The position numbers were made by a program, and so were the translations under genes. Below, in pieces: positions 47,118 through 57,083 of a DNA stretch of 64,000 nucleotides. Source of the DNA: Methanobrevibacter boviskoreani JH1. Lineage in GTDB: Archaea > Methanobacteriota > Methanobacteria > Methanobacteriales > Methanobacteriaceae. The DNA is taken from positions 1-64,000 of the forward strand of contig NZ_BAGX02000008.1 in NCBI RefSeq assembly GCF_000320505.1. Direction: 5' to 3'. The number at the start of each line of letters is the position of its first letter. Position 1 is the first letter of the stretch. The notes below the pieces were generated by a model that saw only the letters and a program-made list of their open reading frames with translations, was not told the DNA's origin and searched no databases.

Positions 47118-48416
47118 ATGGATTATAAAATCGATTTACCTAGTGATGAAGTAGCAAAAAATTGGTATAATATTAATGCAGATTTGCCTGTGGAATTACC
47201 TTCACCTAAAAATAGTGAAGGTAAAGATCAAATCGGCACATTACCTGATATATTTGTAGGTGAGTGTCTTAATCAAGAATTCTCTAAAGAAAGATATATT
47301 AAGATACCAAAAGAGGTACGTGAATTATATCAAAGATTAGGAAGACCTACACCATTAACTAGAGCAGTAGGTCTTGAGAGAAAATTGAATACTCCTGCAA
47401 AAATCTATTATAAAAGGGAAGATACCTCTCCAACGGGAAGTCACAAATTAAATAGTGCAATTGCACAGGCATATTTTGCAAAAAAGGAGGGCATTGAAAA
47501 ATTAACTACTGAAACTGGTGCAGGTCAATGGGGAACAGCATTATCTCTTGCAGCTTCATTAATGGGTCTGGAGGCTAATGTTTATATGGTGAGAGTTTCC
47601 TATGATCAGAAACCCTTTAGAAAAACTATTATGAGAATGTACGATGGAAATGTATTTGCATCACCAAGTAGTAGAACAGAAGTAGGAAGAAAAATCTTAG
47701 ATGAAATGCCAGATACTCCGGGGTCTTTAGGAATAGCTATTTCAGAAGCAGTTGAAGAGGCATTGGCTGATGACAAAACTAAATATACCTTGGGCAGTGT
47801 ATTAAATCATGTAGTATTACATCAAACCGTAATTGGTCAAGAAATTGAAAAACAATTGGAAATCGCTGAGGAAGAACCAGACGTTATGATTGGATGTGTT
47901 GGTGGAGGAAGTAACTTTGGTGGAGCTATGTTTCCATTTTTAAGAGAAAAAATTAAGGGAAATACTGATTGTGAATTTTTAGCGGTGGAACCTTCTGCAT
48001 GTCCTACTTTAACAGAAGGTAGATATGATTATGATTTTGGAGATAATGTTGGTTTTACTCCACTTCTAAAGATGTATACATTAGGGCATGATTTTATTGC
48101 ACCTGCAGTACATGCTGGTGGACTTAGATATCATGGAATGAACTCTCAGGTCTCATTACTTACACATGAAGGTTATATTACTCCTGTAACTGCTCATCAA
48201 ACAGATGTTTTTGCTGCAGGAAAATTATTTGCTAAATGTGAAGGTGTAATTCCAGCACCTGAAACTGATCATGCGGTTAAAGTAGCAATTGATGAGGCTA
48301 AAAAATGTAAAAAAACTGGTGAGGAGAGGACGATTGTAGTTAATTTCTCCGGTCATGGTTTAATGGATTTCAAAGGTTACGAATCCTATTTGGATGGTAC
48401 AATGAAAAATAGTTAG
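47118..48416 (+). CDS. trpB: Tryptophan synthase beta chain, TrpB2 type
   Basis: Joins indole and serine to make tryptophan. The 432 residues have the longer TrpB2 layout with an extended N-terminus (IDLPSDEVAKNWYNINADL). The pyridoxal phosphate lysine is about residue 111, in PTGSHKLNSA. The phosphate-binding loop is GCVGGGSNFGG and VNFSGHG closes the site. It stands alone without trpA, as TrpB2 often does, so it may use free indole or phosphoserine. ATG after AAGGAGAT. The TGTACA boxes upstream tie it to tryptophan control. Confidence 0.92.
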   Translation: MDYKIDLPSDEVAKNWYNINADLPVELPSPKNSEGKDQIGTLPDIFVGECLNQEFSKERYIKIPKEVRELYQRLGRPTPLTRAVGLERKLNTPAKIYYKREDTSPTGSHKLNSAIAQAYFAKKEGIEKLTTETGAGQWGTALSLAASLMGLEANVYMVRVSYDQKPFRKTIMRMYDGNVFASPSSRTEVGRKILDEMPDTPGSLGIAISEAVEEALADDKTKYTLGSVLNHVVLHQTVIGQEIEKQLEIAEEEPDVMIGCVGGGSNFGGAMFPFLREKIKGNTDCEFLAVEPSACPTLTEGRYDYDFGDNVGFTPLLKMYTLGHDFIAPAVHAGGLRYHGMNSQVSLLTHEGYITPVTAHQTDVFAAGKLFAKCEGVIPAPETDHAVKVAIDEAKKCKKTGEERTIVVNFSGHGLMDFKGYESYLDGTMKNS

Positions 48417-49167
48417 TTTATTTATAATTATTTCTTACTTTTTATTTTTTTTTTTATTAAATAAGATATTTATAAGTTCTATTTTAATATTTAAGCATTT
48501 TTTATAATTATCTTTGCTATTTTATTATAGGTTTAATCATTTTTTCAATTTTTGAATTGTTTTTGGATTTTTTAGGATATTTGAATAAATCCTTTTTATA
48601 AGTTTTTTTTAAATCGGGTTTTGGATTTTTTAAGATATTTTAAATACAAGTTTTTTTTCAATTTTCTAATTGTCCTTTTTAACTTTTTTAATTTATTTTT
48701 TATAAAAGAATAATTTTATTTTTTAATTTTTATTATTTTTAGAAATAATATTTTTAAATCATGAAATTAATTTACTCTATATTTTTTTTAATTTAAATGG
48801 TTTCATTGAGAATATGGTAATATTAGTTTAAAAACAGTTTTTAAATAGATTTTAAATTGTTGTGGTTTTTTTATTTTTTAATGATTAGCATCTGCTTATA
48901 TAAAATAATTCATTGTTAAAAACAGATTTTAAATTATTTTTAAGGTTTATAGTTTTTTTATCGATTTTTTAATGGTTAGATTGTGGTTGTATGAAAGAAT
49001 TCATTGTTAAAAATAGTTTTTTAAGGTTTATGGCTTTCATTTACTTAGGATGGATTAGGTCTTTAGAATCATTATAGAAGTAGTCTTCATTTATTGTTTT
49101 AAAAATAGGCATGTTTTATTTGAAAACATGTTAAAATAAAGATATGGAGATTAAAGAAGTTTGGAAG
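48417..49167. repeat. AT-rich gap with a 91-bp imperfect direct repeat
   Basis: The 751-base gap between the convergent trpB and DUF2207 genes has no credible gene. Two units about 91 bp apart share TTTTTTAATG, then ATTCATTGTTAAAAA (48908 and 48999) and TTTTTAAGGTTTAT. TTAAAAACAG occurs at 48828 and 48916. Confidence 0.65.
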
Positions 49168-50958
49168 CTAGAAAGCTCCTCCACCTCCACCACCAGATCC
49201 CCCTCCAATATCCCCAATATCGTAGGTATTAATGGTGTTTATTCCGGTTGTTATTGCAGATTCTAATGCATTCATTCCACCAAAGTAACTAAACATGAAT
49301 ACATCATTGTTGTAATAATAGCTGTCTGTGATGTTATTGTATGCAATGCTGTTCATTGCTTTTTCAACAGTTTTAGCAACTCCAAGTGCAGTTGCATATA
49401 TTAAATATTTGTTCCATATTTCAATGGACTCTGGAGGATATTCTTTTATTAATGAGTAGTCATTAAGATATTTCTTAAAGTTTAACCATTTCATTTCAAA
49501 TTCCTTTCCTTCATTACTCCATCTTCCACCAAATGTTGAGGGTAATAGTAGTCCAATAATACCTGATGCTATTAATGCGATTGAACCTACAAATCCTATA
49601 GACTCTAGTTCCACATTTGTTCCAAACAAGAAGTATCCTAATATGATACCGGTTACTAAGATGATTAGGGATAAAATCATTATATAGACTGATCCGGTAT
49701 CATCAAAGTATTCCCTTTTTATGCTTTCAGGTATATTTCTAGAGATAAAACTGGTTTTCCAGGCTCTGTATACGTTATTGAATCTTTCTGCATTTTCCTC
49801 GTTTTTCAAATCATTTTCCATCATTTTAAAGTCGATTACACCATTATACATAAAACCTTTAAGGATGTTTATCGCATGTTTCTGGTAGAATTCTAAATTG
49901 GATTGGTCTTTGTCCGTAACTTCTAATCTAATATTGTTACTTTTATTTTCTGTTATATTGTCCCTATTTACAATTTTTAGATAACCGTCATTTATTAGTT
50001 CCATTATGCAGGCTTTAAATCCATTGTCATTTAAATCTCCCACATTTTTAAATCTGTCTGGTATCATTGCATTGATAAATGTTGGACTGTCATCTGTAGG
50101 AGGTTCCCTTTCATAGATTCCATTATACTCTATTTTAGGTTCCCTACCATATTTTAGGTATATTCCTACAACAGATACAATGTATATGAATTCTAGGATT
50201 ATGGTAGAAACGCATCCCATATTTGCGATATCGTATTTTGTATTATACTCGGACTGTATCTTTTTAATCTCATCAAGACCATTCTTATTGATTATGTTTC
50301 CGTCTGTAGGGTTTGGATTAAATTCACTTCTTGGAATTGCTGCTCTAAGTTCAATGTATTCATCACTTTCCCTATAGTCTGTATGTAATTGTAAGGTGTT
50401 TTGGGTCCATTTGCTTGTTCCATCAAAGTTTTTCGGATTGATCCAGTATTCAACTCCATTTCTTGAGGGAACGTTTAGGCATGCTGTAAAATTACTAATG
50501 CCCTGGTCCCATTCACCTCCCCAGACCTTATATTGGACTTCGCCAACATCATTATATATTTTAACGGTGTTTTTCATTGTGTAGTTATAGGTCACATTCA
50601 CCTCACAGTCTGAGATTGCCTGTGTTTTTGCGGGATCCTTATATAGGTTGACGGTAAACTCTTTATAGTTATCTTCATTAGATACAGAAACACTGTTATA
50701 GGCTCCATCTGTCGTGACGCTATAATTTGTTAGACCTTCTCCATCTTTAACGGGTATTTCACGATTAACTCCATGAAATGTTCCTTTAAAATCATAGGTA
50801 TATGTTTCTAAAACCTGCAGGTTACCGTTAGAGTCTACAGTCAGATTAACGATTCCCCGTGTAATGTCGTAGGATCTATCATCATCTGCTGTGATGGTAG
50901 GAATCAAAGCTAAAGCAATAGTTAAAATAATCAGTATTCCAACTATCTTCTTATCCAT
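49168..50958 (-). CDS. DUF2207-domain membrane protein
   Basis: 596 residues. A signal peptide (KKIVGILIILTIALALIPTITA) precedes an extracellular domain of about 230 residues (SYDITRGIVNLTVDSNGNLQVLETY, typical of DUF2207). A first membrane helix lies near 255, a cytoplasmic part (PTDDSPTFINAMIPDRF) follows, then two helices near 425-470. The C-terminus ends in a glycine run GGGSGGGGGGAF. Members are often paired with LemA genes in bacteria and archaea; the biochemical role is unsettled and may concern membrane stress or protein transport. Second gene after lemA, 78 bases apart, with ATG after AAGGTGAGAT. Confidence 0.85.
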   Translation of the reverse strand: MDKKIVGILIILTIALALIPTITADDDRSYDITRGIVNLTVDSNGNLQVLETYTYDFKGTFHGVNREIPVKDGEGLTNYSVTTDGAYNSVSVSNEDNYKEFTVNLYKDPAKTQAISDCEVNVTYNYTMKNTVKIYNDVGEVQYKVWGGEWDQGISNFTACLNVPSRNGVEYWINPKNFDGTSKWTQNTLQLHTDYRESDEYIELRAAIPRSEFNPNPTDGNIINKNGLDEIKKIQSEYNTKYDIANMGCVSTIILEFIYIVSVVGIYLKYGREPKIEYNGIYEREPPTDDSPTFINAMIPDRFKNVGDLNDNGFKACIMELINDGYLKIVNRDNITENKSNNIRLEVTDKDQSNLEFYQKHAINILKGFMYNGVIDFKMMENDLKNEENAERFNNVYRAWKTSFISRNIPESIKREYFDDTGSVYIMILSLIILVTGIILGYFLFGTNVELESIGFVGSIALIASGIIGLLLPSTFGGRWSNEGKEFEMKWLNFKKYLNDYSLIKEYPPESIEIWNKYLIYATALGVAKTVEKAMNSIAYNNITDSYYYNNDVFMFSYFGGMNALESAITTGINTINTYDIGDIGGGSGGGGGGAF

Positions 50959-51036
50959 AATATCTCACCTTTTGGATTAAAATCAGTAATTATTCTCTTT
51001 TAAAAATAGTAAAAAAAATAAAAATAAGAGTTTTGT

Positions 51037-51591
51037 TTAGAATTCAACTTTTGGTACCTGTTCTGAGCCGGGTGCTCCTTTAAAGAAATCCGCTTCTTTA
51101 AAGTTGAATATATTCGCAAATATGTTACTTGGGAATGTTTCACATTTATTGTTATACATTAATACAGTATCATTATAGAACTGTCTTGCATATGCGATCT
51201 TGTCCTCCGTATCTTTAAGTTGGTTCTGTAAATTAATGAAATTCTCATTGGCCTTTAAATCAGGATAGTTTTCTGATACGGCAAATAAAGTTCTTAATGT
51301 ATCGGTTAACATATTGTTTGCTTCTGCAACCTCTTCCACTCCTTGAGCATGTAAAAGACCAGATCTTGCAGCGGTCACCTTTTCAAATACTTCCTTTTCA
51401 TGACTTGCATAACCTTTTACAGTTTCTACAAGGTTTGGAATTAAGTCAGCACGCCTGTTAAGTTGGACCTCGATTTGCGCCCAGCTATTTTTCACTTTGT
51501 TTCTTGCATTAACAAGACCATTGTAGATTAGAATTATTCCAATAATCAGGATTACAACTATAACAAGAATAATAATCATAAGAATATCCAT
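51037..51591 (-). CDS. lemA: LemA family protein
   Basis: About 184 residues: one N-terminal membrane helix ([20 protein letters not shown]), then a coiled helical bundle with the signature [43 protein letters not shown] and [25 protein letters not shown] chose ATG 51591 because GGAGGAT precedes it; the longer version starts without a ribosome-binding site. Cytoplasmic or extracellular orientation is uncertain. Leads the LemA-DUF2207 pair. Confidence 0.92.
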   Translation of the reverse strand: MDILMIIILVIVVILIIGIILIYNGLVNARNKVKNSWAQIEVQLNRRADLIPNLVETVKGYASHEKEVFEKVTAARSGLLHAQGVEEVAEANNMLTDTLRTLFAVSENYPDLKANENFINLQNQLKDTEDKIAYARQFYNDTVLMYNNKCETFPSNIFANIFNFKEADFFKGAPGSEQVPKVEF

Positions 51592-51675
51592 AATATTATC
51601 CTCCATACTATTATTTATTTTTAAGTATTTCATAATTTATTTAATTTTTGTTTAACTTTTTTAAAAATCACAATG

Positions 51676-51862
51676 CTTAATTGTTAAAAGCAGATCCTCC
51701 AATAATCAATATATTAAATATATAATATTGTCTGCATAAATAAAACTTAGTTGTTAAAAACAGGTTTTTCAGTATTCAATATTTAAAATGTATAATATTG
51801 TTTGTATAAATAAGGCTTAATTGTTTAAAACAGGTTTTCAGTATTTAAAATATAATATTATA
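51676..51862. repeat. 70-bp tandem repeat, two full copies and one partial
   Basis: Units begin at 51676, 51746 and 51816. Each starts CTTA-TTGTT-AAA, then CAG-T-TT, a TCAATAT run, and TATAATATTG. The third stops at about 51862. Together they fill the spacer between the aldo/keto reductase and lemA. Confidence 0.88.
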
Positions 51863-51884
51863 AAAAATAATAAAATAACTTAGG

Positions 51885-53108
51885 TTAAAGTTTATTTCTC
51901 ATATCAAAGATTCTATTGGCTACTGGCAGTACAACATATTTGCCGATACCGTTTATAATGTTAAATCCAGGATATTCAAACTCGGATTTGACCTTTTTAA
52001 GTTCCTCCGGAATGTTAAGATGTTGGGTACATAACCTTACACATTTATTACATTGACTACATTTTCCAGCATTCTGGGAATTGCCGTCAAGCGCACCGCC
52101 TAACTGTGTGAGATATTGTGTTCTTGCTTTAAGATCTTTTTTATTGAATAGGAATTTTTCATTATATAGATCGAAACATTTGGGGATGTTTACTCCTTCT
52201 GGACAAGGCATGCAGTAACCACAGGTTGCACAGTTGATTTTAAGGGATTTCTTCATCATGTTTCTTGCATGCTTAATTGTTTTAAGCTCCTCATCACTTA
52301 ACGAATTAGGTTTCACTTCCTTTGCAATCCTTATGTTTTCCCTTAACTGTTCTATATCTGTCATTCCGGATAGAACGCATGTAATCTCCGGATGGTTTAA
52401 TACCCAGGATAAAGCCCATTCCGCATTGGTTTTTTTAGGGTTGACTTTTCTGAATTCCTCTTCAACTTTCTCCGGCATATCTCCTGCAAGGATCCCTCCT
52501 TTTAAAGGTTCCATTACAAATATTCCCATCTTTTTAGAGTGTGCATATTCAATGCAATCCATATCCATCTGAATGCCAGCATCATAATAGTTGAATTGTA
52601 TTAGACACATGTCCCAATCATACATATCAACTACTTTCTTAAAGTCCTTGATCTCTCCATGGTATGAAAAGCCTGCGTTTCTTATTTTACCTTCCTTTTT
52701 TGCTTTATCCAAGAATTCAAATACCTCGATATCTGAGAGTCTTTCCATAATTTTTAGGTTAACATTATGAAGGAAGTAATAGTCAATGTAATCCATACCT
52801 AAAGTTTTTAATTGTTTGTTGAGGTAAGGTTCCATTTCCTCCCTTCTTTTAATATTGAATGCAGGTATCTTTGTGGATATTTTCACTTTTTCCCTGTAAC
52901 CGTCTTTTAGGGCATCTGCAATGAGCTTTTCATTGTTTCCATTGGAGTAAACATATGCGGTATCAATAAAATTTATACCATTGTTGATTCCAATTCTTAA
53001 TAATCGTCTAGATTCCCCATATTCCCTTCCGTTTAATGAAAGTCTCATAGCTCCAAACCCAAGAGGTGAAATACTATCTCCATTCTTCTCAATCACTCTA
53101 TTTTCCAT
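51885..53108 (-). CDS. Aldo/keto reductase with C-terminal ferredoxin-type domain
   Basis: 407 residues. Residues 1-270 form the AKR barrel: the catalytic Asp and Tyr are in FIDTAYVYSNG, the Lys is in VKISTKIP, and the His is in YYFLHNVN. The last 130 residues hold cysteine clusters, CATCGYCMPCPEG and CSQCNKCVRLCTQHL, which should bind [4Fe-4S]. This gives a flavin-free, electron-transferring variant of the family, found widely in anaerobes. Natural substrate unknown. ATG start at 53108. Divergent from the radical SAM gene. Confidence 0.9.
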   Translation of the reverse strand: MENRVIEKNGDSISPLGFGAMRLSLNGREYGESRRLLRIGINNGINFIDTAYVYSNGNNEKLIADALKDGYREKVKISTKIPAFNIKRREEMEPYLNKQLKTLGMDYIDYYFLHNVNLKIMERLSDIEVFEFLDKAKKEGKIRNAGFSYHGEIKDFKKVVDMYDWDMCLIQFNYYDAGIQMDMDCIEYAHSKKMGIFVMEPLKGGILAGDMPEKVEEEFRKVNPKKTNAEWALSWVLNHPEITCVLSGMTDIEQLRENIRIAKEVKPNSLSDEELKTIKHARNMMKKSLKINCATCGYCMPCPEGVNIPKCFDLYNEKFLFNKKDLKARTQYLTQLGGALDGNSQNAGKCSQCNKCVRLCTQHLNIPEELKKVKSEFEYPGFNIINGIGKYVVLPVANRIFDMRNKL

Positions 53109-53383
53109 ATTATCATTTTTTGATTTTAATTATTAATCATTATTATCTTTTTTATTTTTTGTATAAATACTTTCTAATTATCTGATATTTTTTTATATAA
53201 TCCTATAGGATTTCCAATAGATGTTCTTAGAATATATTGATTTTTATGATTTTTCTATTGACTTTTTAAACATTAAGTATCCTCTTTATAAAACTTAAAT
53301 ATTATAAGATAAATACCATTTATTGTTATATTTTTAGGAAGTAAGGTAGAGATCATATTTATTTTTAATAGGTGTAGAAAATC

Positions 53384-54862
53384 ATGAAAGTATTATTTTT
53401 GAATTTACCATATGAATTCAATATTAGTAGGGCAAGTCGTTGGCCAGAGAAGACAAAATCAGGTACTTTATATTATCCCTATTGGCTTGCTTACTGTGTT
53501 GGAGTATGTGAGGATTATGGAATTGACGTTAAATTAGTTGATTGTATTACGAAAAACTTTACATTAGAGGATACCTTAAATGAAATATCCTCATACAATC
53601 CAGATTATATTATGTGTGAGACAACTACACCTACATGTAGCTATGATTATAACACCCTAAACAGGATTAAAGACAGTTTTCCCAATATTAAAATTATCTG
53701 TGGTGGAACACATCCTACAATTCTGCCGGAGGATGTTCTAAACAAATGCTACGGGGTAGATATTGTCGTTCGTCAGGAATACGATTTTACCGTACCTGAG
53801 ATTGTAAAGGCAGGTGGGGATTCAATTGTAGACTACGGTCAACTTAAAGATATTGAGGGAATCTCCTATAGGGATGAGGACGGTAAGATTGTCCATAACA
53901 TTGACAGACCTTTAGTTGATTTGGATAAGCTTCCTTGGGTATCTAAGGTCTATCAGGAATTCCTGGATTGTAACGATTATGCATATGCATTTGCACAGAA
54001 ACCTATGATACAGATTGTATCAAGTAGAGGCTGCCCAAATAAATGTAACTTCTGTTCCTATCCATCAACAATGGGTGGAAGATTGTATCGTTTAAGATCC
54101 GTTAAAGATCTGGTGGATGAAATCGAGTATATCCTAACTGACATGCCTGAAATCAAGGAAATATTTATTGAGGATGATACTTTCACAGTAAACAAGAAAC
54201 GTGTAATGGAAGTATGTGATGAGATTATAGAAAGGGGTCTTAAACCAATATGGTCTTGCAATACAAGGGTGGATCTTGACTATGAAACGATGGCCAAAAT
54301 GAAGGGGGCAGGCTGTAGGTTACTTGTATGCGGTTATGAATCAGGTAACCAGGAAGTGCTTGATAAGACTAAAAAAGGAATTACTCTTGAACAGTCACGT
54401 AACTTTGCCAGATATGCTCGTGATTTGGATATTAAAGTATTCGGATGCTTTATGATTGGTCTTACAGGGGATAATCTTGAAACCATTAATCAAACCTATG
54501 AATTTGCAAAGGAGGTTTATCCTGACATGTGTTTCTTCCAGCAGGCGGTGCCTTTCCCAGGTACGGAATTCTATAATTGGGCACGGGACAATGATTATCT
54601 CATAACCGAGGACTATTCCCATTGGTTGAATGATGAGGGCTATCTTAATTGTTTGGTTGACTATCCCTATGCAAGTCATGAGGAGATTGAAAAAATTAGG
54701 GATAACCTGATGAGCAAATATTATTTCTCATTTACATATATTGTTAAAACATTTCTTGCAAATCTCACATGGGAAGAATTTAAACGTAATGTACGTGGTG
54801 GAACTCAATATATATCATTTAGAATTAAGAAATTCTTCCATAAATCAAGTGAGGAACAATAA
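53384..54862 (+). CDS. B12-binding radical SAM protein (HpnJ-like)
   Basis: 492 residues. N-terminal cobalamin-binding domain (MKVLFLNLPYEFN, SRWPEKTKSGTLYYPYWLAYCVGV, IICGGTHPTILPEDVL), followed by a radical SAM core with the cluster motif RGCPNKCNFCSYP near residue 217. A C-terminal extension of about 100 residues is rich in aromatic residues (YYFSFTYIVKTFLANLTW). The N-terminal block resembles HpnJ-type enzymes, which modify lipids or polyols; archaeal relatives include lipid-modifying enzymes. A role in membrane lipid modification is possible but inferred. ATG after GGTGTAGAAA. Confidence 0.85.
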   Translation: MKVLFLNLPYEFNISRASRWPEKTKSGTLYYPYWLAYCVGVCEDYGIDVKLVDCITKNFTLEDTLNEISSYNPDYIMCETTTPTCSYDYNTLNRIKDSFPNIKIICGGTHPTILPEDVLNKCYGVDIVVRQEYDFTVPEIVKAGGDSIVDYGQLKDIEGISYRDEDGKIVHNIDRPLVDLDKLPWVSKVYQEFLDCNDYAYAFAQKPMIQIVSSRGCPNKCNFCSYPSTMGGRLYRLRSVKDLVDEIEYILTDMPEIKEIFIEDDTFTVNKKRVMEVCDEIIERGLKPIWSCNTRVDLDYETMAKMKGAGCRLLVCGYESGNQEVLDKTKKGITLEQSRNFARYARDLDIKVFGCFMIGLTGDNLETINQTYEFAKEVYPDMCFFQQAVPFPGTEFYNWARDNDYLITEDYSHWLNDEGYLNCLVDYPYASHEEIEKIRDNLMSKYYFSFTYIVKTFLANLTWEEFKRNVRGGTQYISFRIKKFFHKSSEEQ

Positions 54863-54888
54863 TTCCTCATTATTAGCTATTTTTTTTA
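54850..54888 (+). terminator. Hairpin at the end of the radical SAM gene plus T-run
   Basis: TGAGGAA (54850-54856) pairs with TTCCTCA (54863-54869), then TTATTAGCTATTTTTTTT. The stem starts inside the last codons. The rest of the gap to 55232 is AT-rich, with short repeats of AAAATAGAAGTTTTT. Confidence 0.5.
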
Positions 54889-55191
54889 AATTAAATTTAT
54901 TTTAAGTATTATCTTTTCTTTTATGTATAAAATTGAAAAGTTTATTTTTTTAAATTAGGAAAACTATAAACCTTTCATATAAAGATATGTTGTTTAAAAT
55001 AATAGAAATTGGATTTTTTTTAAGTTATTAAGGTAAAAAGTTTATCTTTAAAAATAGGAAATGTTGGAAATTATTTTTTTAATATAAATATTTTTTTTAC
55101 TAAATTAAATTATGAATTTTATGTAAAAAACATTATTGGAAAAATAGAAGTTTTTAACTATAGAAATTACTTTTAAAATAAGAAAAATAGA

Positions 55192-55214
55192 AGTTTTTTA
55201 AATTGAAAAACTTT
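55192..55214 (-). terminator. Inverted repeat after the DUF2304 gene
   Basis: AAGTTTTT (55192-55199), seven-base loop, AAAAACTT (55207-55214). On the minus strand it follows the DUF2304 stop by about 20 bases and is itself followed by CTATTTTTCTTATTTT. Confidence 0.4.
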
Positions 55215-55232
55215 AAAACTTTTAAATGCTGT

Positions 55233-55583
55233 TTATTCTTTCTTATTGTTCTTATCAATAATACTGTTTAATTTATAGATATTGTCATTCAGCTCCTCTA
55301 CTTTTTGAGCTGTTTTGAAACTAAAGTATAGAAGTATAGCTAAAGCGGCTGAGAATATCAAATCAAGACCACGTCTAAAACCTATGTAATTACTCATGAA
55401 TGTTGTAAAATCACCTAAAAATGATACAACAATCATTAGAATAAAGAATATGTCCCACAACACTATTAGTCCCAAGTGGATTTCATGATTTTTATATTTT
55501 CTATGGGCATAGTATATTGCAATAATTCCAATTATTATTGCTGCAGGCTGGTACAGATGAAAAGGTAGGTTTAGTCCAAAAAT
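55233..55583 (-). CDS. DUF2304 membrane protein, probable ATT start
   Basis: Small membrane protein with three hydrophobic helices and a coiled C-terminus (QKVEELNDNIYKLNSIIDKNNKK). DUF2304 proteins are often found with glycosyltransferases of cell-envelope synthesis, and the function is not settled. The shortest reading (TTG at 55475, 80 residues) lacks the first helix. The frame continues upstream through IIIGIIAIYYAHRKYKNHEIH to ATT (55583-55581), about six bases after GAGG (55593-55590), giving 116 residues, the normal family length. No ATG, GTG or TTG lies in that stretch. It is in the same frame as cobA, separated only by the cobA stop codon. Confidence 0.75.
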   Translation of the reverse strand: MFGLNLPFHLYQPAAIIIGIIAIYYAHRKYKNHEIHLGLIVLWDIFFILMIVVSFLGDFTTFMSNYIGFRRGLDLIFSAALAILLYFSFKTAQKVEELNDNIYKLNSIIDKNNKKE

Positions 55584-55600
55584 AATATCCCTCTTATTAT

Positions 55601-56347
55601 TTATTCTTTAGCTTTTAGGTAATCTAAATCCTTAAACACATCAATGACATTTCCAATTATTAAAATCGCAGGTGTATTTATATTTTTGTCTGCAATATTG
55701 TCAAGTGTTCCAAATATTACCCTTTCATTGGGAAGTGTTCCGCTTTCTATGACACATGTAGGTGTTTTACCGTCACGATATTTCATGATTTCCTGTGTAT
55801 TTTCTTTAATGTTTCCGATTCCCATTAGGATGATTAAGGTATCTGCTGTAAAATCCCATTTGACCTGTTTGTCTGGTTTTGTTGGGTCTTCATGACCAGT
55901 AACAACTGTAAATGACGTTGCAACTGCCCTGTGTGTTATTGGTAATCCAAGTGATGTAGGTGCACCTACTGCTGAGGTAACCCCTGGAATAACTTCAAAA
56001 TCAATTCCAGCTTTTGCAAGTTCGAGGATTTCCTCTCCCCCACGTCCGAACACAAAAGGATCTCCACCTTTAAGACGTACCACAACGGGGTCCTTACCTT
56101 CCTTGTTATTGGATCTGTCCTGAGCCTCCTTAACGATAAGCTCGTTGATCTCATCCTGTTTTTTATAGTGGGAACCTGCTTTTTTACCTACATATATTTT
56201 CTTAGCAGTATCCGGAGCATAATTTAATATTTCATCATTTGATAAATAGTCATATAAAACTACATCAGCTTTTTTAAGTATTTTTACAGCTTTTACGGTT
56301 ATTAAATCTGCATCTCCAGGTCCTGCACCTACTAAATACACTACCAT
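55601..56347 (-). CDS. cobA: Uroporphyrinogen-III C-methyltransferase
   Basis: Methylates uroporphyrinogen III at C2 and C7 with S-adenosylmethionine to give precorrin-2, for corrinoids, siroheme and coenzyme F430. 248 residues. Motifs: [51 protein letters not shown] and the GIPITHR-like GLPITHR. No fused uroporphyrinogen synthase or dehydrogenase. ATG start. It lies 68 bases after purQ and is the only cofactor gene in the purine cluster. Confidence 0.94.
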   Translation of the reverse strand: MVVYLVGAGPGDADLITVKAVKILKKADVVLYDYLSNDEILNYAPDTAKKIYVGKKAGSHYKKQDEINELIVKEAQDRSNNKEGKDPVVVRLKGGDPFVFGRGGEEILELAKAGIDFEVIPGVTSAVGAPTSLGLPITHRAVATSFTVVTGHEDPTKPDKQVKWDFTADTLIILMGIGNIKENTQEIMKYRDGKTPTCVIESGTLPNERVIFGTLDNIADKNINTPAILIIGNVIDVFKDLDYLKAKE

Positions 56348-56415
56348 TTTATCACATTTTTTTCTTTAAATAGTTGGAATTTTATTTTTTTTATTGTCCT
56401 TTATCTTTTTAAGGA

Positions 56416-57069
56416 TCAGCTATTGTCAATCATACCTTTAAATACTTTAAGTCCGTCGTCTGAACCTAAAATTTTCTCGCATGCCCTTTCAGGGTGAGGC
56501 ATCATTGCACAGACAAGTCCAGATTCATCACATACGCCTGTGATTTTTTCAATGGATCCGTTTGGATTTTCATCATTAAACTGGAACAATATTTGGTCCT
56601 GATCATGTAAAAGCTCAACATCCTCTGTATAGAATCTTCCTTCTGCATGGGCTATTGGTATTTGAACCACCTCATCCTTCTTGTAGTATGATGTAAACGG
56701 ACTGCGTGTGGTCTTGACCTTAAGCTCTATTGACTGACAATTAAATTTGGGATATTCGTTTGTGATGAAAACCCCTGGAACAAGTCCTATTTCTCCTAGG
56801 ATTTGGGCACCATTACATATTCCAAGTACTGGTTTTTCCTCTTTAACCAATGCTTTTACTCCGTCAATTACAGGTGTGATTGAAGCTATTGCTCCTGCAC
56901 GTAAGTAATCTCCATATGAAAATCCCCCTGGAATGACAATACCGTCATAGTCAGTTAGATCCTCATCCTTCCACCAAACGTAATCGGCCTCTGCACCAGC
57001 AAGTTCCAATGCATGATGAACATCCCTATCACAGTTTGTTCCTGGAAATCTTATTACTCCTATTCTCAT
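56416..57069 (-). CDS. purQ: Phosphoribosylformylglycinamidine synthase subunit PurQ
   Basis: Glutaminase subunit of the FGAR amidotransferase, step four of purine synthesis. 217 residues. Class I amidotransferase motifs: [16 protein letters not shown], catalytic Cys in [12 protein letters not shown], and the His/Glu of [13 protein letters not shown] after GGGGGATAAC. It follows purS by 14 bases. PurL, the large subunit, is not in the window. Confidence 0.96.
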   Translation of the reverse strand: MRIGVIRFPGTNCDRDVHHALELAGAEADYVWWKDEDLTDYDGIVIPGGFSYGDYLRAGAIASITPVIDGVKALVKEEKPVLGICNGAQILGEIGLVPGVFITNEYPKFNCQSIELKVKTTRSPFTSYYKKDEVVQIPIAHAEGRFYTEDVELLHDQDQILFQFNDENPNGSIEKITGVCDESGLVCAMMPHPERACEKILGSDDGLKVFKGMIDNS

Positions 57070-57083
57070 GTTATCCCCCGTAT

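Noticed and set aside
55233-56347. cobA-DUF2304 as one fused protein made by stop readthrough
   Set aside because: A separate ribosome-binding site lies between them and the family length fits independent translation; kept as a question in the findings, not as a call.
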